In this document: in pieces, positions 7,251 through 14,027 of the stretch
Position numbering within the stretch: the stretch's first letter is position 1
Layout: each line of letters starts with the position of its first letter
NCBI RefSeq assembly: GCF_000378445.1
Contig: NZ_KB899762.1
Location: forward strand, 1 to 21,161
Reading direction: 5' to 3'
DNA from: Deinococcus aquatilis DSM 23025
GTDB lineage: Bacteria > Deinococcota > Deinococci > Deinococcales > Deinococcaceae
DNA length: 21,161 nucleotides
Notes under the pieces: model-generated
Database searches by the model: none
The model's input: only the letters and a program-made list of their open reading frames with translations
What the model was told of the DNA's origin: nothing
Program-made: the position numbers and the translations under genes

Positions 7251-7256
7251 AGTCTA
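7251..7256 (-). promoter_or_regulatory. Candidate leaderless -10 (TAGACT) of the TVP38-type gene
   Basis: TAGACT on the minus strand ends 7 nt before ATG 7243. No ribosome site lies in between and no -35 is recognisable. Confidence 0.4.
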
Positions 7257-7350
7257 AAGAAGCAGCGTGAGGAATGCGCGGGACGAAAGGTGGAGGCGGG
7301 GCAAAAGCGGCGTTCCCCTTGCCCATTTCCCTTCCCCACGCCCGCCGCCT

Positions 7351-7356
7351 TACACT
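7351..7356 (+). promoter_or_regulatory. Candidate leaderless -10 (TACACT) of the prenyl synthase gene
   Basis: TACACT ends 8 nt before ATG 7365. The 8-nt spacer has no ribosome site. Confidence 0.4.
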
Positions 7357-7364
7357 GACGCTCC

Positions 7365-8384
7365 ATGCGCCCCGAACTGCTAGAACGCGCCCTCTCGCTG
7401 CTGCCCAGACCTGCCGCTCACCCCACCTCCCTTCAGCCAGACTCTGTTCAGGAAGAACTGGGCCGCCTCTTTGCCATGCTGCGTGACTACCCCATACGCG
7501 GTGGCAAGGGCATTCGCAGCGAACTGCTGCTGGCAAGTGCCGCCGCGCACGGCGTACAGGAAGGCACGCAGGCCTGGGAAAGTGCCCTATGGCTGGCAAC
7601 GGCGCTGGAACTCTTTCAGAACTGGGTGCTGATCCACGACGACATAGAAGACGATTCCGAGGAACGTCGGGGCCAGCCCGCACTGCACCGCCTGCACGGA
7701 GTGGCGCTGGCGATCAATGCCGGAGACGCACTCCACGCCTATATGTGGGCCGCTGTTCACCGGGCAGGCGTGCCGGGAGCGATGGAAGAATTTCTGGCGA
7801 TGATCCACCGCACCGCAGAGGGCCAGCACCTCGATCTGGCGTGGGTGGAGCGCCGCGAATGGACGCTGACGGAAGCCGACTACCTGCAAATGGTGAGCCT
7901 GAAGACTGCCCATTACACGGTCATCGTGCCCCTGAGACTGGGCGCACTGGCCGCAGGCTTGGTCCCCGACGAACGCTTTACGGCGGCAGGACTGGCCCTC
8001 GGCGCAGCCTTCCAGATCAGAGACGATGTGCTGAATCTGCTGGGCGATCCCGCCAAATACGGCAAAGAAATCGGCGGCGACCTGCTGGAAGGCAAGCGCA
8101 CCCTGATCGTGCTGCACTGGCTTCAGACCGCCTCGGCACAGCAAAAAGACATCTTTCTGGAACAGATGCATCTGGACCGCCCCGCCAAAGACGCCGCCGC
8201 CATTGCCGATATTCACCGCTGGTTGCTGGATAGCGGAAGCGTGAGCTACGCGCAGGCTTACGCCAATGCACAGGCCCGAGAAGGCATCAGGTTGCTCACA
8301 GAAACCCTACAAGACGCCCCCGACCCATCAGCCGCCGCCAGACTGGTGGGGGCGGTACAGGAGTTGGCGAGTCGGGAAGCTTAG
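7365..8384 (+). CDS. Polyprenyl (trans-isoprenyl) diphosphate synthase
   Basis: A 339-residue all-helical prenyltransferase that condenses isopentenyl diphosphate with allylic diphosphates. GGKGIRSEL (47-55) holds the diphosphate-binding Lys and Arg. The first aspartate-rich motif is HDDIEDDSEERRG (91-103). The second is FQIRDDVLNLLGD (216-228), and YGKEIGGDLLEGKRTL follows it. Product length cannot be read safely. The large residue W87, five positions before the first aspartate motif, would favour a short product (C15-C20), such as the precursor for carotenoids or quinones. The gene stands alone, divergent from the TVP38-type gene, and ends at a repeat-rich intergenic stretch. Confidence 0.9.
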   Translation: MRPELLERALSLLPRPAAHPTSLQPDSVQEELGRLFAMLRDYPIRGGKGIRSELLLASAAAHGVQEGTQAWESALWLATALELFQNWVLIHDDIEDDSEERRGQPALHRLHGVALAINAGDALHAYMWAAVHRAGVPGAMEEFLAMIHRTAEGQHLDLAWVERREWTLTEADYLQMVSLKTAHYTVIVPLRLGALAAGLVPDERFTAAGLALGAAFQIRDDVLNLLGDPAKYGKEIGGDLLEGKRTLIVLHWLQTASAQQKDIFLEQMHLDRPAKDAAAIADIHRWLLDSGSVSYAQAYANAQAREGIRLLTETLQDAPDPSAAARLVGAVQELASREA

Positions 8385-8430
8385 GGGCGGGCGGTGGTGA
8401 GTGGGTCAGTGGGAAGTATGGCAAGCACAA

Positions 8431-8467
8431 CCCCCCCGTTGCTGACGCAACGCCCCCCCTCAAGGGG
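8431..8467. repeat. Cruciform block: C-runs flanking a GTTGC hairpin, then a CCCC-TCAA-GGGG hairpin
   Basis: CGTTGC (8437-8442) and GCAACG (8447-8452) form a 6-bp stem with a TGAC tetraloop. Seven-C runs lie on both sides (8431-8437 and 8453-8459). CCCC (8456-8459) pairs with GGGG (8464-8467) around TCAA. It could act as a two-way transcription stop between the convergent genes, but there is no T-tract. Confidence 0.5.
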
Positions 8468-8513
8468 AGGAGCAAACACCACCACAACCCCCACATCGTC
8501 CCCGCCCAAGTCG

Positions 8514-8684
8514 GTGTGAGGCCGTCGTCCACGGAGTGGGCGGGCCACTTCCAGCGTCAAGACGACTGGCAATTCAGCTTCAAAAGAACGATTCAGCCGA
8601 GTCCAAACGCGACAAGATCACTCCTGCCGAGCGCAGCGACACTCACCTGACCCCTTTGGGGGCGGGGGCTGGGGGGGTGGGGGC
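8514..8684 (+). repeat. Dispersed intergenic repeat, copy A
   Basis: This is colinear with 19215-19386. From GTGTGAGGCC onward the two copies align without gaps for 130 bases with 27 differences (79% identity), then with one net inserted base up to the G-run end. Strongly kept blocks are TCGTCCACG, AGTGGGCGGGCC, GCTTCAAAAG and AAGATCACTCCT. The worst-matched stretch is about ten bases near 8554-8563. Copy A sits downstream of the prenyl synthase gene. No terminal inverted repeat or target duplication was found, so the type of element is unknown. Confidence 0.85.
8651..8683 (+). repeat. G-quadruplex motif with overlapping C4/G4 hairpin, copy A
   Basis: G-tracts of 5, 5, 7 and 5 (8658-8662, 8664-8668, 8671-8677, 8679-8683) are separated by loops of 1, 2 and 1 nt. 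CCCC at 8651-8654 can instead pair with the first G-tract over a TTT loop. Confidence 0.75.
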
Positions 8685-8725
8685 AAACCGTGGCAGCCCC
8701 CCAAAACCCAGCATTCAACCCAAGC

Positions 8726-9511
8726 TCAAACCAGAGCCAAAGCCCCCGCCGCAAACTGCCTGAAGCCCGCATTCAGCGCCCGGATCGCCTCATCCTGCCC
8801 CTCGCCGTCCCGCAGGTACAGGCCCGCGTTGACCTCGATGCCAAAAGCGGGAATGCCGCTGCGCCGATGATGGTTGAGGCTGAGGGTGTCGGTATCCCAC
8901 GGATCGCCGATGGCAACGCGGGTAAATTCTCCGGTGAGCAGCGGCGCAAAAGCTTCGGCGCATACGGCTTGCAGGGCGTCCCACTGGACACGGGGAAAGG
9001 TGGGCGTGGCGGCGCTACCCAGCATCAGCGTAATTCCGGGGCGCGGTACGCCGGGAGTAGGGCTGAGGGCAGGGCCATACGGGGCCATGCTGTGGCCCAC
9101 GATCATCAGCCGTGTGCCCGCGAGTTCGGCCTGTACCTGCGCGTCGAAGGAGTCCCAGAGGCGGCGCAGGCGGCTTTCACGGGCGTAGGGCGTAAGCGTG
9201 AATTCCTGTGGATAGAGCGGCGAGCGGTCAAAATCCATGACCTTGAGCACGCCGTTGTCTTCGGTGTCGTGGCGGTCACGGTTCAGATCCACGGCAAAGC
9301 GGCTCCACGGGGCCTGCACATGCTGCGCCCCCGGCACGAGGTAGATCAGCTCGGTAAAGGGATCGCCTTCCAAAAAAATGCGGCGCAGGAAGGCGGCACG
9401 TTTGGCGCTATCGAAGGCGTCTGCGCCCAACATGTCGTGCAGTACGTCGGCGGGCAACTGGCCGGAAGGATGGGGCGTGACGATCAGCAACTCGGGAAGG
9501 GGGCCGGACAT
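8726..9511 (-). CDS. N-formylglutamate amidohydrolase-family protein
   Basis: A 261-residue protein with the layout of the zinc-dependent N-formylglutamate amidohydrolase family, which hydrolyses N-formylglutamate (histidine degradation) or related N-acyl amino acids. VTPHPSGQLP near the N-terminus corresponds to the PHSG motif, WSRFAVDLNRDRHDTE to the conserved SR-DLNR segment, and IVGHSM to the Asp/Gly-His-Ser metal motif. GIPAFGIEVNAGLYLRDG near the end matches the family's IEIN-x-x-LY-hydrophobic tail. No other hut gene is adjacent, so the substrate is uncertain. ATG 9511 follows TATGCT at 6-nt spacing on the minus strand. It is divergent from recF. Confidence 0.8.
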   Translation of the reverse strand: MSGPLPELLIVTPHPSGQLPADVLHDMLGADAFDSAKRAAFLRRIFLEGDPFTELIYLVPGAQHVQAPWSRFAVDLNRDRHDTEDNGVLKVMDFDRSPLYPQEFTLTPYARESRLRRLWDSFDAQVQAELAGTRLMIVGHSMAPYGPALSPTPGVPRPGITLMLGSAATPTFPRVQWDALQAVCAEAFAPLLTGEFTRVAIGDPWDTDTLSLNHHRRSGIPAFGIEVNAGLYLRDGEGQDEAIRALNAGFRQFAAGALALV

Positions 9512-9517
9512 TGAGAA

Positions 9518-9523
9518 AGCATA
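9518..9523 (-). promoter_or_regulatory. Candidate leaderless -10 (TATGCT) of the amidohydrolase-like gene
   Basis: TATGCT on the minus strand ends 6 nt before ATG 9511, and there is no ribosome site. Confidence 0.45.
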
Positions 9524-9589
9524 AGCCCAAGTCTCGCCCACCCCCCACGCCCTACAACCCACACCCCATTTGTCTGCCGCCACCGAACG

Positions 9590-9595
9590 TAGAAT
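9590..9595 (+). promoter_or_regulatory. Candidate leaderless -10 (TAGAAT) of recF
   Basis: TAGAAT ends 7 nt before the GTG at 9603, so it sets the RecF start there and makes the TTG at 9570 unlikely, since that codon would lie upstream of the transcript. A poor TTGTCT at 9570 would give only a 14-nt spacer. Confidence 0.5.
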
Positions 9596-9602
9596 AGAGG
9601 GC

Positions 9603-10688
9603 GTGCATCTGGAGTCCCTGTCTACCCTGAACTACCGCAACCTCGCGCCCGATACGCTGTATTTTCCGGCGGGCGTGACCGGGGTGTACGGGGAAAACGG
9701 CGCGGGCAAGACCAATCTGCTGGAAGCGGCCTATCTGGCCCTGACCGGCCTGACCGACGTGAACCGGCTCGAACAGTTGGTACAGGCAGGCGAAAAGGAA
9801 GCCTACGTCCGGGCCGATCTTCAGCAGGGCGGCAGCCTGAGCGTGCAGGAAGTGGGGCTGGGGCGTGGGCGGCGACAGCTGAAAGTGGACGGCGTGCGCG
9901 TCAAGACCGGAGACCTGCCGCGTGGAAGTGCAGTGTGGATCAGGCCCGAAGACAGCGAACTGGTCTTCGGCCCTCCTGCCGGACGGCGGGCCTATCTGGA
10001 CGCCCTGCTGTCTCGCCTGAGCGCCCGCTACGCCGAGCAGTTGGCCCGCTATGAGCGCACGGTGTCTCAGCGGAACGCAGCCCTCAAAGGCGGCGAAGAG
10101 TGGGCCATGCATGTCTGGGACGAATCCCTGTTGAAACTGGGCGGAGACATCATGTTGTTTCGCCGCCGCGCCCTGACCCGGCTGGACGAACTGGCGGGCG
10201 AGGCCAACGCCGCGCTGGGCAGCCGCAAACCGCTGCGCCTGACCCTGACCGAATCCACCACTCCCGAAGACTACGCCCGCGACCTCACGGCCCGCCGGAG
10301 TGAGGAATTGGCACGCGGGGCCACCGTGACCGGGCCGCACCGCGACGACCTCACGCTGACCCTGGGCGACTTTGCCGCGTCCGAATATGCCAGCCGGGGC
10401 GAGGGGCGCACGGTGGCTCTGGCCCTGCGCCGCGCCGAACTCGAACTCCTGTCGGAAAAATTTGGAGAAAAACCTGTGCTGCTGATCGACGATTTCAGTG
10501 CCGAACTTGACCCCACCCGCCGCGCCTTTCTGCTGGACTTGGCTGCCAGCGTGCCGCAGGCCATCGTGACCGGAACCGAGCGAGCGCCGGGAGCCGTGCT
10601 GACGCTGCGGGCACACGCGGGCCGATTCATGCCCGAGGAGCAGGCCACCGAGCTACAGGACTTTCAGACGGTAGAGGCCGGAGCATGA
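9603..10688 (+). CDS. recF: DNA replication/repair protein RecF
   Basis: RecF is an SMC/ABC-type ATPase that helps load RecA at gapped DNA together with RecO and RecR, a key route in Deinococcus, which lacks RecBC. With GTG 9603 the protein begins VHLESLSTLNYRNL, the standard RecF start, and has 361 residues. Walker A is GENGAGKT (30-37). The ABC signature-like stretch is YASRGEGRTVALA (~residues 261-275), the Walker B/D-loop is LLIDDFSAELD (~291-301), and TGTERAPGA follows with the H-loop position occupied by T. The downstream dciA-like gene overlaps by ATGA, implying co-translation. Confidence 0.96.
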   Translation: MHLESLSTLNYRNLAPDTLYFPAGVTGVYGENGAGKTNLLEAAYLALTGLTDVNRLEQLVQAGEKEAYVRADLQQGGSLSVQEVGLGRGRRQLKVDGVRVKTGDLPRGSAVWIRPEDSELVFGPPAGRRAYLDALLSRLSARYAEQLARYERTVSQRNAALKGGEEWAMHVWDESLLKLGGDIMLFRRRALTRLDELAGEANAALGSRKPLRLTLTESTTPEDYARDLTARRSEELARGATVTGPHRDDLTLTLGDFAASEYASRGEGRTVALALRRAELELLSEKFGEKPVLLIDDFSAELDPTRRAFLLDLAASVPQAIVTGTERAPGAVLTLRAHAGRFMPEEQATELQDFQTVEAGA

Positions 10689-11563
10689 GCAAAACCCGGC
10701 GCTGGGGCGGCACACTGGGCATTGCCGAACTGATGGGCGCGACGCTGGGGACGGCCCGGATTGCCAAAGGCGTGCAGCGGGCGCGGGCCATTCTGGCGTG
10801 GCCGCAGGCGGTGGGACCGGAGATCGCCAAGCTCACGCGGCCCCGTTCTCAACAGGGGTCTACCCTGTTTGTAGAGGTGCGTGACAGTGCCACCGCCCAC
10901 CACCTCAGCATGCAGCGCCACCACTTTCTGAAGGCGCTGAATGCCCTGCTGGGCGATTCTCCGATTCAGGAAATCCGCTTCAGCGTGGGCACCATCCGCA
11001 GCACCACCAAGGCGGCGGTTCCCACGCCCGCACCGCTGCCAGCGCCCGACCTGGAACGCGCTCAGGCGCTGGTCAAGGGCGTAGACGCAGAGTTGCTGCC
11101 TGCCGCGCTCCGGGCCGCCGAAGCCATCACGCGGGCCAGAAAATGGCGCGAACAACAGGGCTGGCGGCCCTGCCCGGTGTGCAATGAGGCCAGCAAGGAA
11201 CAGCCCTGCCGCGCCTGCACCCTCTCGCTGGAAGACCCCAACGTCAAACGCGCCGCCAAACTGCTGATGCGCCTGCCAGAGCGCCTGCCCACGCTGTCAG
11301 GGCCACTGGGAGACAGCGGCATGAACGCGGCCCGCACACTGGCGCTGGAAGAGTTGAAAGGCCAACTGGATCTGCTGGCGCTGGAATGCGTGAGGAGTGG
11401 CCCAAAACCGGATTCGGTGGGTCAGGGCTACCGAGAATTTCTGCTTCAGCAGGCCGAGATCTATCTGTCGCTCACCTTCCGCAAGCCGCGTGTACAGCTC
11501 CTGCCCTCAGAACGCACCGCCCTGCCCGAACGCACGAGGAACGTCCTGAATTCCGGGCGGTAA
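10685..11563 (+). CDS. DciA-like (DUF721) protein with an added four-cysteine zinc motif
   Basis: The first ~105 residues match the DUF721/DciA fold: WPQAVGPEIAKLTRPRSQQGSTLFVEVRDSATAHHLSMQR. DciA helps load the replicative helicase DnaB in bacteria without DnaC. The rest is not part of a standard DciA. After a Pro/Ala-rich linker (~108-122) there is a helical segment, then RPCPVCNEASKEQPCRAC with C163, C166, C175 and C178 spaced as a zinc knuckle, then ~110 more residues including GQGYREFLLQQAEIYLSLTF. The total is 292 residues, against ~100-190 for most DciA proteins. The ATG overlaps the recF stop (ATGA), tying its synthesis to RecF. Function of the extension is unknown. Confidence 0.8.
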   Translation: MSKTRRWGGTLGIAELMGATLGTARIAKGVQRARAILAWPQAVGPEIAKLTRPRSQQGSTLFVEVRDSATAHHLSMQRHHFLKALNALLGDSPIQEIRFSVGTIRSTTKAAVPTPAPLPAPDLERAQALVKGVDAELLPAALRAAEAITRARKWREQQGWRPCPVCNEASKEQPCRACTLSLEDPNVKRAAKLLMRLPERLPTLSGPLGDSGMNAARTLALEELKGQLDLLALECVRSGPKPDSVGQGYREFLLQQAEIYLSLTFRKPRVQLLPSERTALPERTRNVLNSGR

Positions 11564-11579
11564 GGGCCACCCCTCATCT

Positions 11580-12275
11580 TCAGAACAATCCCGGTTGCCC
11601 CACCATATCCGCAGGTTCCGGCTTCACCAGCCCTTCGGGTTCTTTTTCTCCGCGTAGCACGGCAGCCACCTCCCGAATATCTCGCCAGGTGAGGCTCTTG
11701 GGGCCGCCCGCCGCACGGCTGTCGTTTCTCAGCAGGTATGCGGGGTGAAACATCGGCATCAGTAAGGCTTCGTGCGTCCAGCTGCCGTGCCGGAAAGGGT
11801 GCCAGCTGCCGCGCATGCGGGTAATCCCCTGCCGTGTACCCAACAGATACTGGGTGGGCGTGTTGCCCAGACTCAGGATGATCTGTGGACGCAACAGCGC
11901 CAATTGAGGCTCCAGCCAGAGCTCGGTGCAGATCTGGGTCTCATCGGGTTCGGGAGCGCGGTTTCCAGGCGGGCGGCATTTAACGATATTGGTGATGTAG
12001 GTATCCTGCCGCGTGAGGTTCACAGCGGCCAGAATCTTATCCATCAACTGCCCGGCGCGGCCCACGAACGGACGACCCAGCCGGTCTTCGTCGCCGCCCG
12101 GCCCTTCCCCGACGATAACCAGGCGGGCCTGCGGATTCCCGTCGGCCACCACCACCTGCGTGCAGCCGGGGCGCAGTTTGCAGGCCGTGCAGCCTTTGGC
12201 ACGCAGTTCCAGGGCTTGCAGGGCCGCAGCGTCAGCCAGCGCAAGGTCAGGGTGAAACGGATGAAGAGCCGTCAT
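11580..12275 (-). CDS. Uracil-DNA glycosylase, family 4 (4Fe-4S type)
   Basis: This enzyme excises uracil from DNA. The 231-residue protein has the four cysteines that hold the Fe-S cluster of family 4 enzymes: C29 and C32 in [12 protein letters not shown]100 in NIVKCRPP, and C116 in TQICTELW. Active-site motif A is [15 protein letters not shown] (57-70) and the DNA-binding motif is [10 protein letters not shown] (175-184, H177). ATG 12275 is supported by TATGTT 6 nt upstream. It converges on the dciA-like gene with only 16 bp between stop codons. A 17-bp sequence over the start (12272-12288) partly resembles the radiation/desiccation response motif. Confidence 0.93.
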   Translation of the reverse strand: MTALHPFHPDLALADAAALQALELRAKGCTACKLRPGCTQVVVADGNPQARLVIVGEGPGGDEDRLGRPFVGRAGQLMDKILAAVNLTRQDTYITNIVKCRPPGNRAPEPDETQICTELWLEPQLALLRPQIILSLGNTPTQYLLGTRQGITRMRGSWHPFRHGSWTHEALLMPMFHPAYLLRNDSRAAGGPKSLTWRDIREVAAVLRGEKEPEGLVKPEPADMVGQPGLF

Positions 12276-12281
12276 GCCCCA

Positions 12282-12287
12282 AACATA
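12282..12287 (-). promoter_or_regulatory. Candidate leaderless -10 (TATGTT) of the UDG gene
   Basis: TATGTT on the minus strand ends 6 nt before ATG 12275 with no ribosome site. It lies inside the palindrome-like stretch TTATG-N7-CATGA (12272-12288). Confidence 0.45.
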
Positions 12288-12395
12288 ACGCGGCGTACCG
12301 TGCAGCAGCGGAAGACAGGTGACGGTTTAGGTGGGTTGCATTTAGCTGAAAGATCAATAGAGCGAAGCAAGTACCGAAGAAAGTACGTCGTCGTC

Positions 12396-12426
12396 AACCC
12401 AGCCGCTTTATCCCAAACGGCTGGTT
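12396..12426. terminator. Possible hairpin terminator downstream of the 12453-12887 gene
   Basis: AACC(C)AGCCG at 12396-12405 pairs with CGGCTGGTT at 12418-12426 with one bulged C and a 12-nt loop. It lies after the stop codon of the minus-strand gene above it, but the exit side has no T-run, so any termination is likely weak or factor-dependent. Confidence 0.35.
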
Positions 12427-12452
12427 AAAGCTTCATTCTCACTACGATTTAC

Positions 12453-12887
12453 TTAGCTGGAGGTCAGTTCACTGGCAGAATCGCTGGCAGGCGCAGGCAC
12501 CACGGGAGCCTCGTCCACTTTGAGGCTGTCCATCTTGGGGCGGCGGCTGCGGGCCTCACGCCGGGTCTTGGGATCGAGGCCCACCAGCAAAAAGAAGTTT
12601 TCCAGGGCGTTTTCGCGGCCCTTTAGGTCTGGATATTCGTGTTCTGGCGTGCCCGTCGAAAAGGGAATCGCCTGGTACAGCTCCAGCGCGTGGGCGATCA
12701 CGTCGCTCGGTGCGTGTTTTTCGGCATGGGTGCCGAGGTCTACGTACAGGGCGCGGCGGCTTTCTGCATGGGCCAGAAAAGCTTCCGGGTGGGGCGTTTC
12801 GGGAGCACGCAGCATGTCCTGACGGGCAATGCGGCGGTAGTGTTTCAGGCCTTGCAACATCTGTTCGGTACTCATCGGTTCTTTCAT
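12453..12887 (-). CDS. Small soluble protein of unknown function
   Basis: This 144-residue protein was not recognised. It begins MKEPMSTEQMLQGLKHYRRIARQ, is rich in charged helical residues in the first ~90, has a PHPEAFLAHAESRRALYVDLGTHAEKH segment with several histidines, then ENFFLLVGLDPKTRREARSRRPK, and ends in a disordered Ser/Ala/Pro tail. No signal peptide or membrane span is present. The ATG at 12887 has a clear ribosome site (GGAGG, 4 nt upstream), unlike most genes here; TATGCT at 12897-12902 could be the -10. Codon use is like that of its neighbours, so it is probably a real lineage gene. Confidence 0.75.
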   Translation of the reverse strand: MKEPMSTEQMLQGLKHYRRIARQDMLRAPETPHPEAFLAHAESRRALYVDLGTHAEKHAPSDVIAHALELYQAIPFSTGTPEHEYPDLKGRENALENFFLLVGLDPKTRREARSRRPKMDSLKVDEAPVVPAPASDSASELTSS

Positions 12888-13256
12888 CGGGCCTCCAGCA
12901 TAGGTAGCGGGTCAGGAATGGGGAAAAGCGGGCACGCGGAAACGCGGCGATTGGCGAGAGTATAGGCGCGGGCCGGGGCCAACGTAACCGGGTCATCTGA
13001 ACTGTGGCCCCCGGATTTCATCATGAGAAGCCTGAGAAAAGAGGTTTTCGGCATTGGAGCAAAAGCCGCCTGGCATCACATCTTTAACTTGAAATCAGAA
13101 ATGAGGCTGTTTCTGAGAACATTGAGATAAAGGCGCACAAGCAGGCACAATCCAGATTTTTGAGCACGCATAGACAGCGTATAGGCGCATAAAACATCGG
13201 TTTTCCCCGGTGGATTAAGGCCAAATAAATAAAGATGGGCTAAACTCAGGGAGTCG
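12888..13256. other. Intergenic region with a relatively A+T-rich half
   Basis: These 369 bp between divergent genes hold no convincing gene. Bases ~13010-13245 are visibly lower in G+C than the rest of the window. They include a 7-bp inverted repeat (TCAGAAA at 13095-13101, TTTCTGA at 13110-13116). TAAACT (13241-13246) is a likely -10 for the LysM-NlpC gene, giving a leader of only a few bases. No T-tract follows the inverted repeat. Confidence 0.6.
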
Positions 13257-13889
13257 ATGAAAGCCTTCTCTGTTCTTCTGATTGCCGCCGCGTTGAGCAC
13301 TTCCAGCTCCCTGGCCGCTACCTACACCGTCAAATCCGGCGATACTCTGTACTCCATCGCCAAGGCCACCCGCGTGGATGCCCCCACGCTGATGAAATTG
13401 AACAAGCTGCCCAGCACCACCATCCAGGTCGGTCAGCGCCTCAATATCGGCGGCAGCGCGGCCCCGGTGGTCAACCGTCCCGCAGCTCCCCAAGCCGCCG
13501 CCGCCGCACCCTCTCGCGGCGGCGTCTTCGTTCGCAGCGCGGCCAACCGTTGGCTGGGCATCCGCTACGTGCTGGGCGGCACGGGCGGCGGCGGGATCGA
13601 CTGCAGCGGCTTCACCATGAACGTGTTCCGCTCGCTGGGAATCAACCTGCCCCGCACCGCCGCCGCCCAGTGGCGCATGGGCAGCGCGGTCAGCCGCCGC
13701 GACCTGCGTGCAGGCGACCTCGTGTTCTTCAATACGATGGGCCGCGTTGCCAGCCACGTCGGAATCTATATGGGCGAAGGCATGATGGCGAACGCCAACA
13801 GCTATCACGGACGCACCATCGTAGAGCCACTGTTCAGCAACGTGTACTGGGCCAGCCGCTACAGCGGTGCTCGCCGCGTTCTGAATTAA
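13257..13889 (+). CDS. Secreted LysM-NlpC/P60 peptidoglycan endopeptidase
   Basis: A 210-residue exported cell-wall hydrolase. A signal peptide (residues 1-20, cleavage after SSSLA) is followed by one LysM peptidoglycan-binding domain ([18 protein letters not shown] ... VGQRLNI, ~23-64), an Ala/Pro linker (~66-87) and an NlpC/P60 catalytic domain. The catalytic cysteine is C116 in IDCSGFT and the histidine is H167 in SHVGIYMG; the third polar residue is probably in ANANSYHG. Such enzymes cut D-Glu/DAP-type bonds in stem peptides during wall remodelling. The ATG has GGGAG 3 nt upstream and TAAACT 10 nt upstream. A good terminator follows at 13918. Confidence 0.93.
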   Translation: MKAFSVLLIAAALSTSSSLAATYTVKSGDTLYSIAKATRVDAPTLMKLNKLPSTTIQVGQRLNIGGSAAPVVNRPAAPQAAAAAPSRGGVFVRSAANRWLGIRYVLGGTGGGGIDCSGFTMNVFRSLGINLPRTAAAQWRMGSAVSRRDLRAGDLVFFNTMGRVASHVGIYMGEGMMANANSYHGRTIVEPLFSNVYWASRYSGARRVLN

Positions 13890-13917
13890 CTTTCTACAGA
13901 AGGACTTTCATTGACCC

Positions 13918-13948
13918 AGCCCCTGCCGACGTGCGGGGGCTTTTGCTT
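13918..13948 (+). terminator. Rho-independent terminator of the LysM-NlpC/P60 gene
   Basis: AGCCCCTGC (13918-13926) pairs with GCGGGGGCT (13933-13941), nine pairs including one G-T, around a 6-nt loop. TTTTGCTT follows from 13941. It lies 29 bp after the stop codon. Confidence 0.85.
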
Positions 13949-13966
13949 GGCTACGTCCGGAGCACA

Positions 13967-13998
13967 GAAAAGAGAAGGCGGCGCATGGCCCCTTCTCT
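13967..13998 (-). terminator. Rho-independent terminator of the LolA-like gene
   Basis: AGAGAAGG (13971-13978) pairs with CCTTCTCT (13991-13998), and an inner GGC/GCC pair extends the stem past one bulged base. Read on the minus strand it ends CTCTTTTCTG, a short T-run. It lies 30 bp beyond the stop of the minus-strand gene. Confidence 0.75.
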
Positions 13999-14027
13999 AC
14001 TGTTGGAACTTGATGAGGTTGAGATAC

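Larger units (their letters stand above)
8385..8725. other. Repeat-rich intergenic region between convergent genes
   Basis: These 341 bp separate the convergent prenyl synthase and amidohydrolase-like genes and contain no convincing gene. They hold a C-run/hairpin block (8431-8467), a dispersed repeat (8514-8684) and a G-quadruplex motif at the end of that repeat. Readings in this stretch are low-complexity Pro/Gly/Ser translations of the repeats. Confidence 0.7.

Noticed and set aside
8690..9514. Plus-strand open frame opposite the amidohydrolase-like gene
   Set aside because: Antisense shadow. It begins inside the repeat-rich spacer and has no recognisable domain.
9552..10616. Minus-strand open frame opposite recF
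   Set aside because: Shadow of recF; high-G+C codon structure keeps the antisense frame open.
13076..13300. 74-codon minus-strand frame across the A+T-rich spacer
   Set aside because: It overlaps the start of the wall hydrolase gene, has no ribosome site and no recognisable content.
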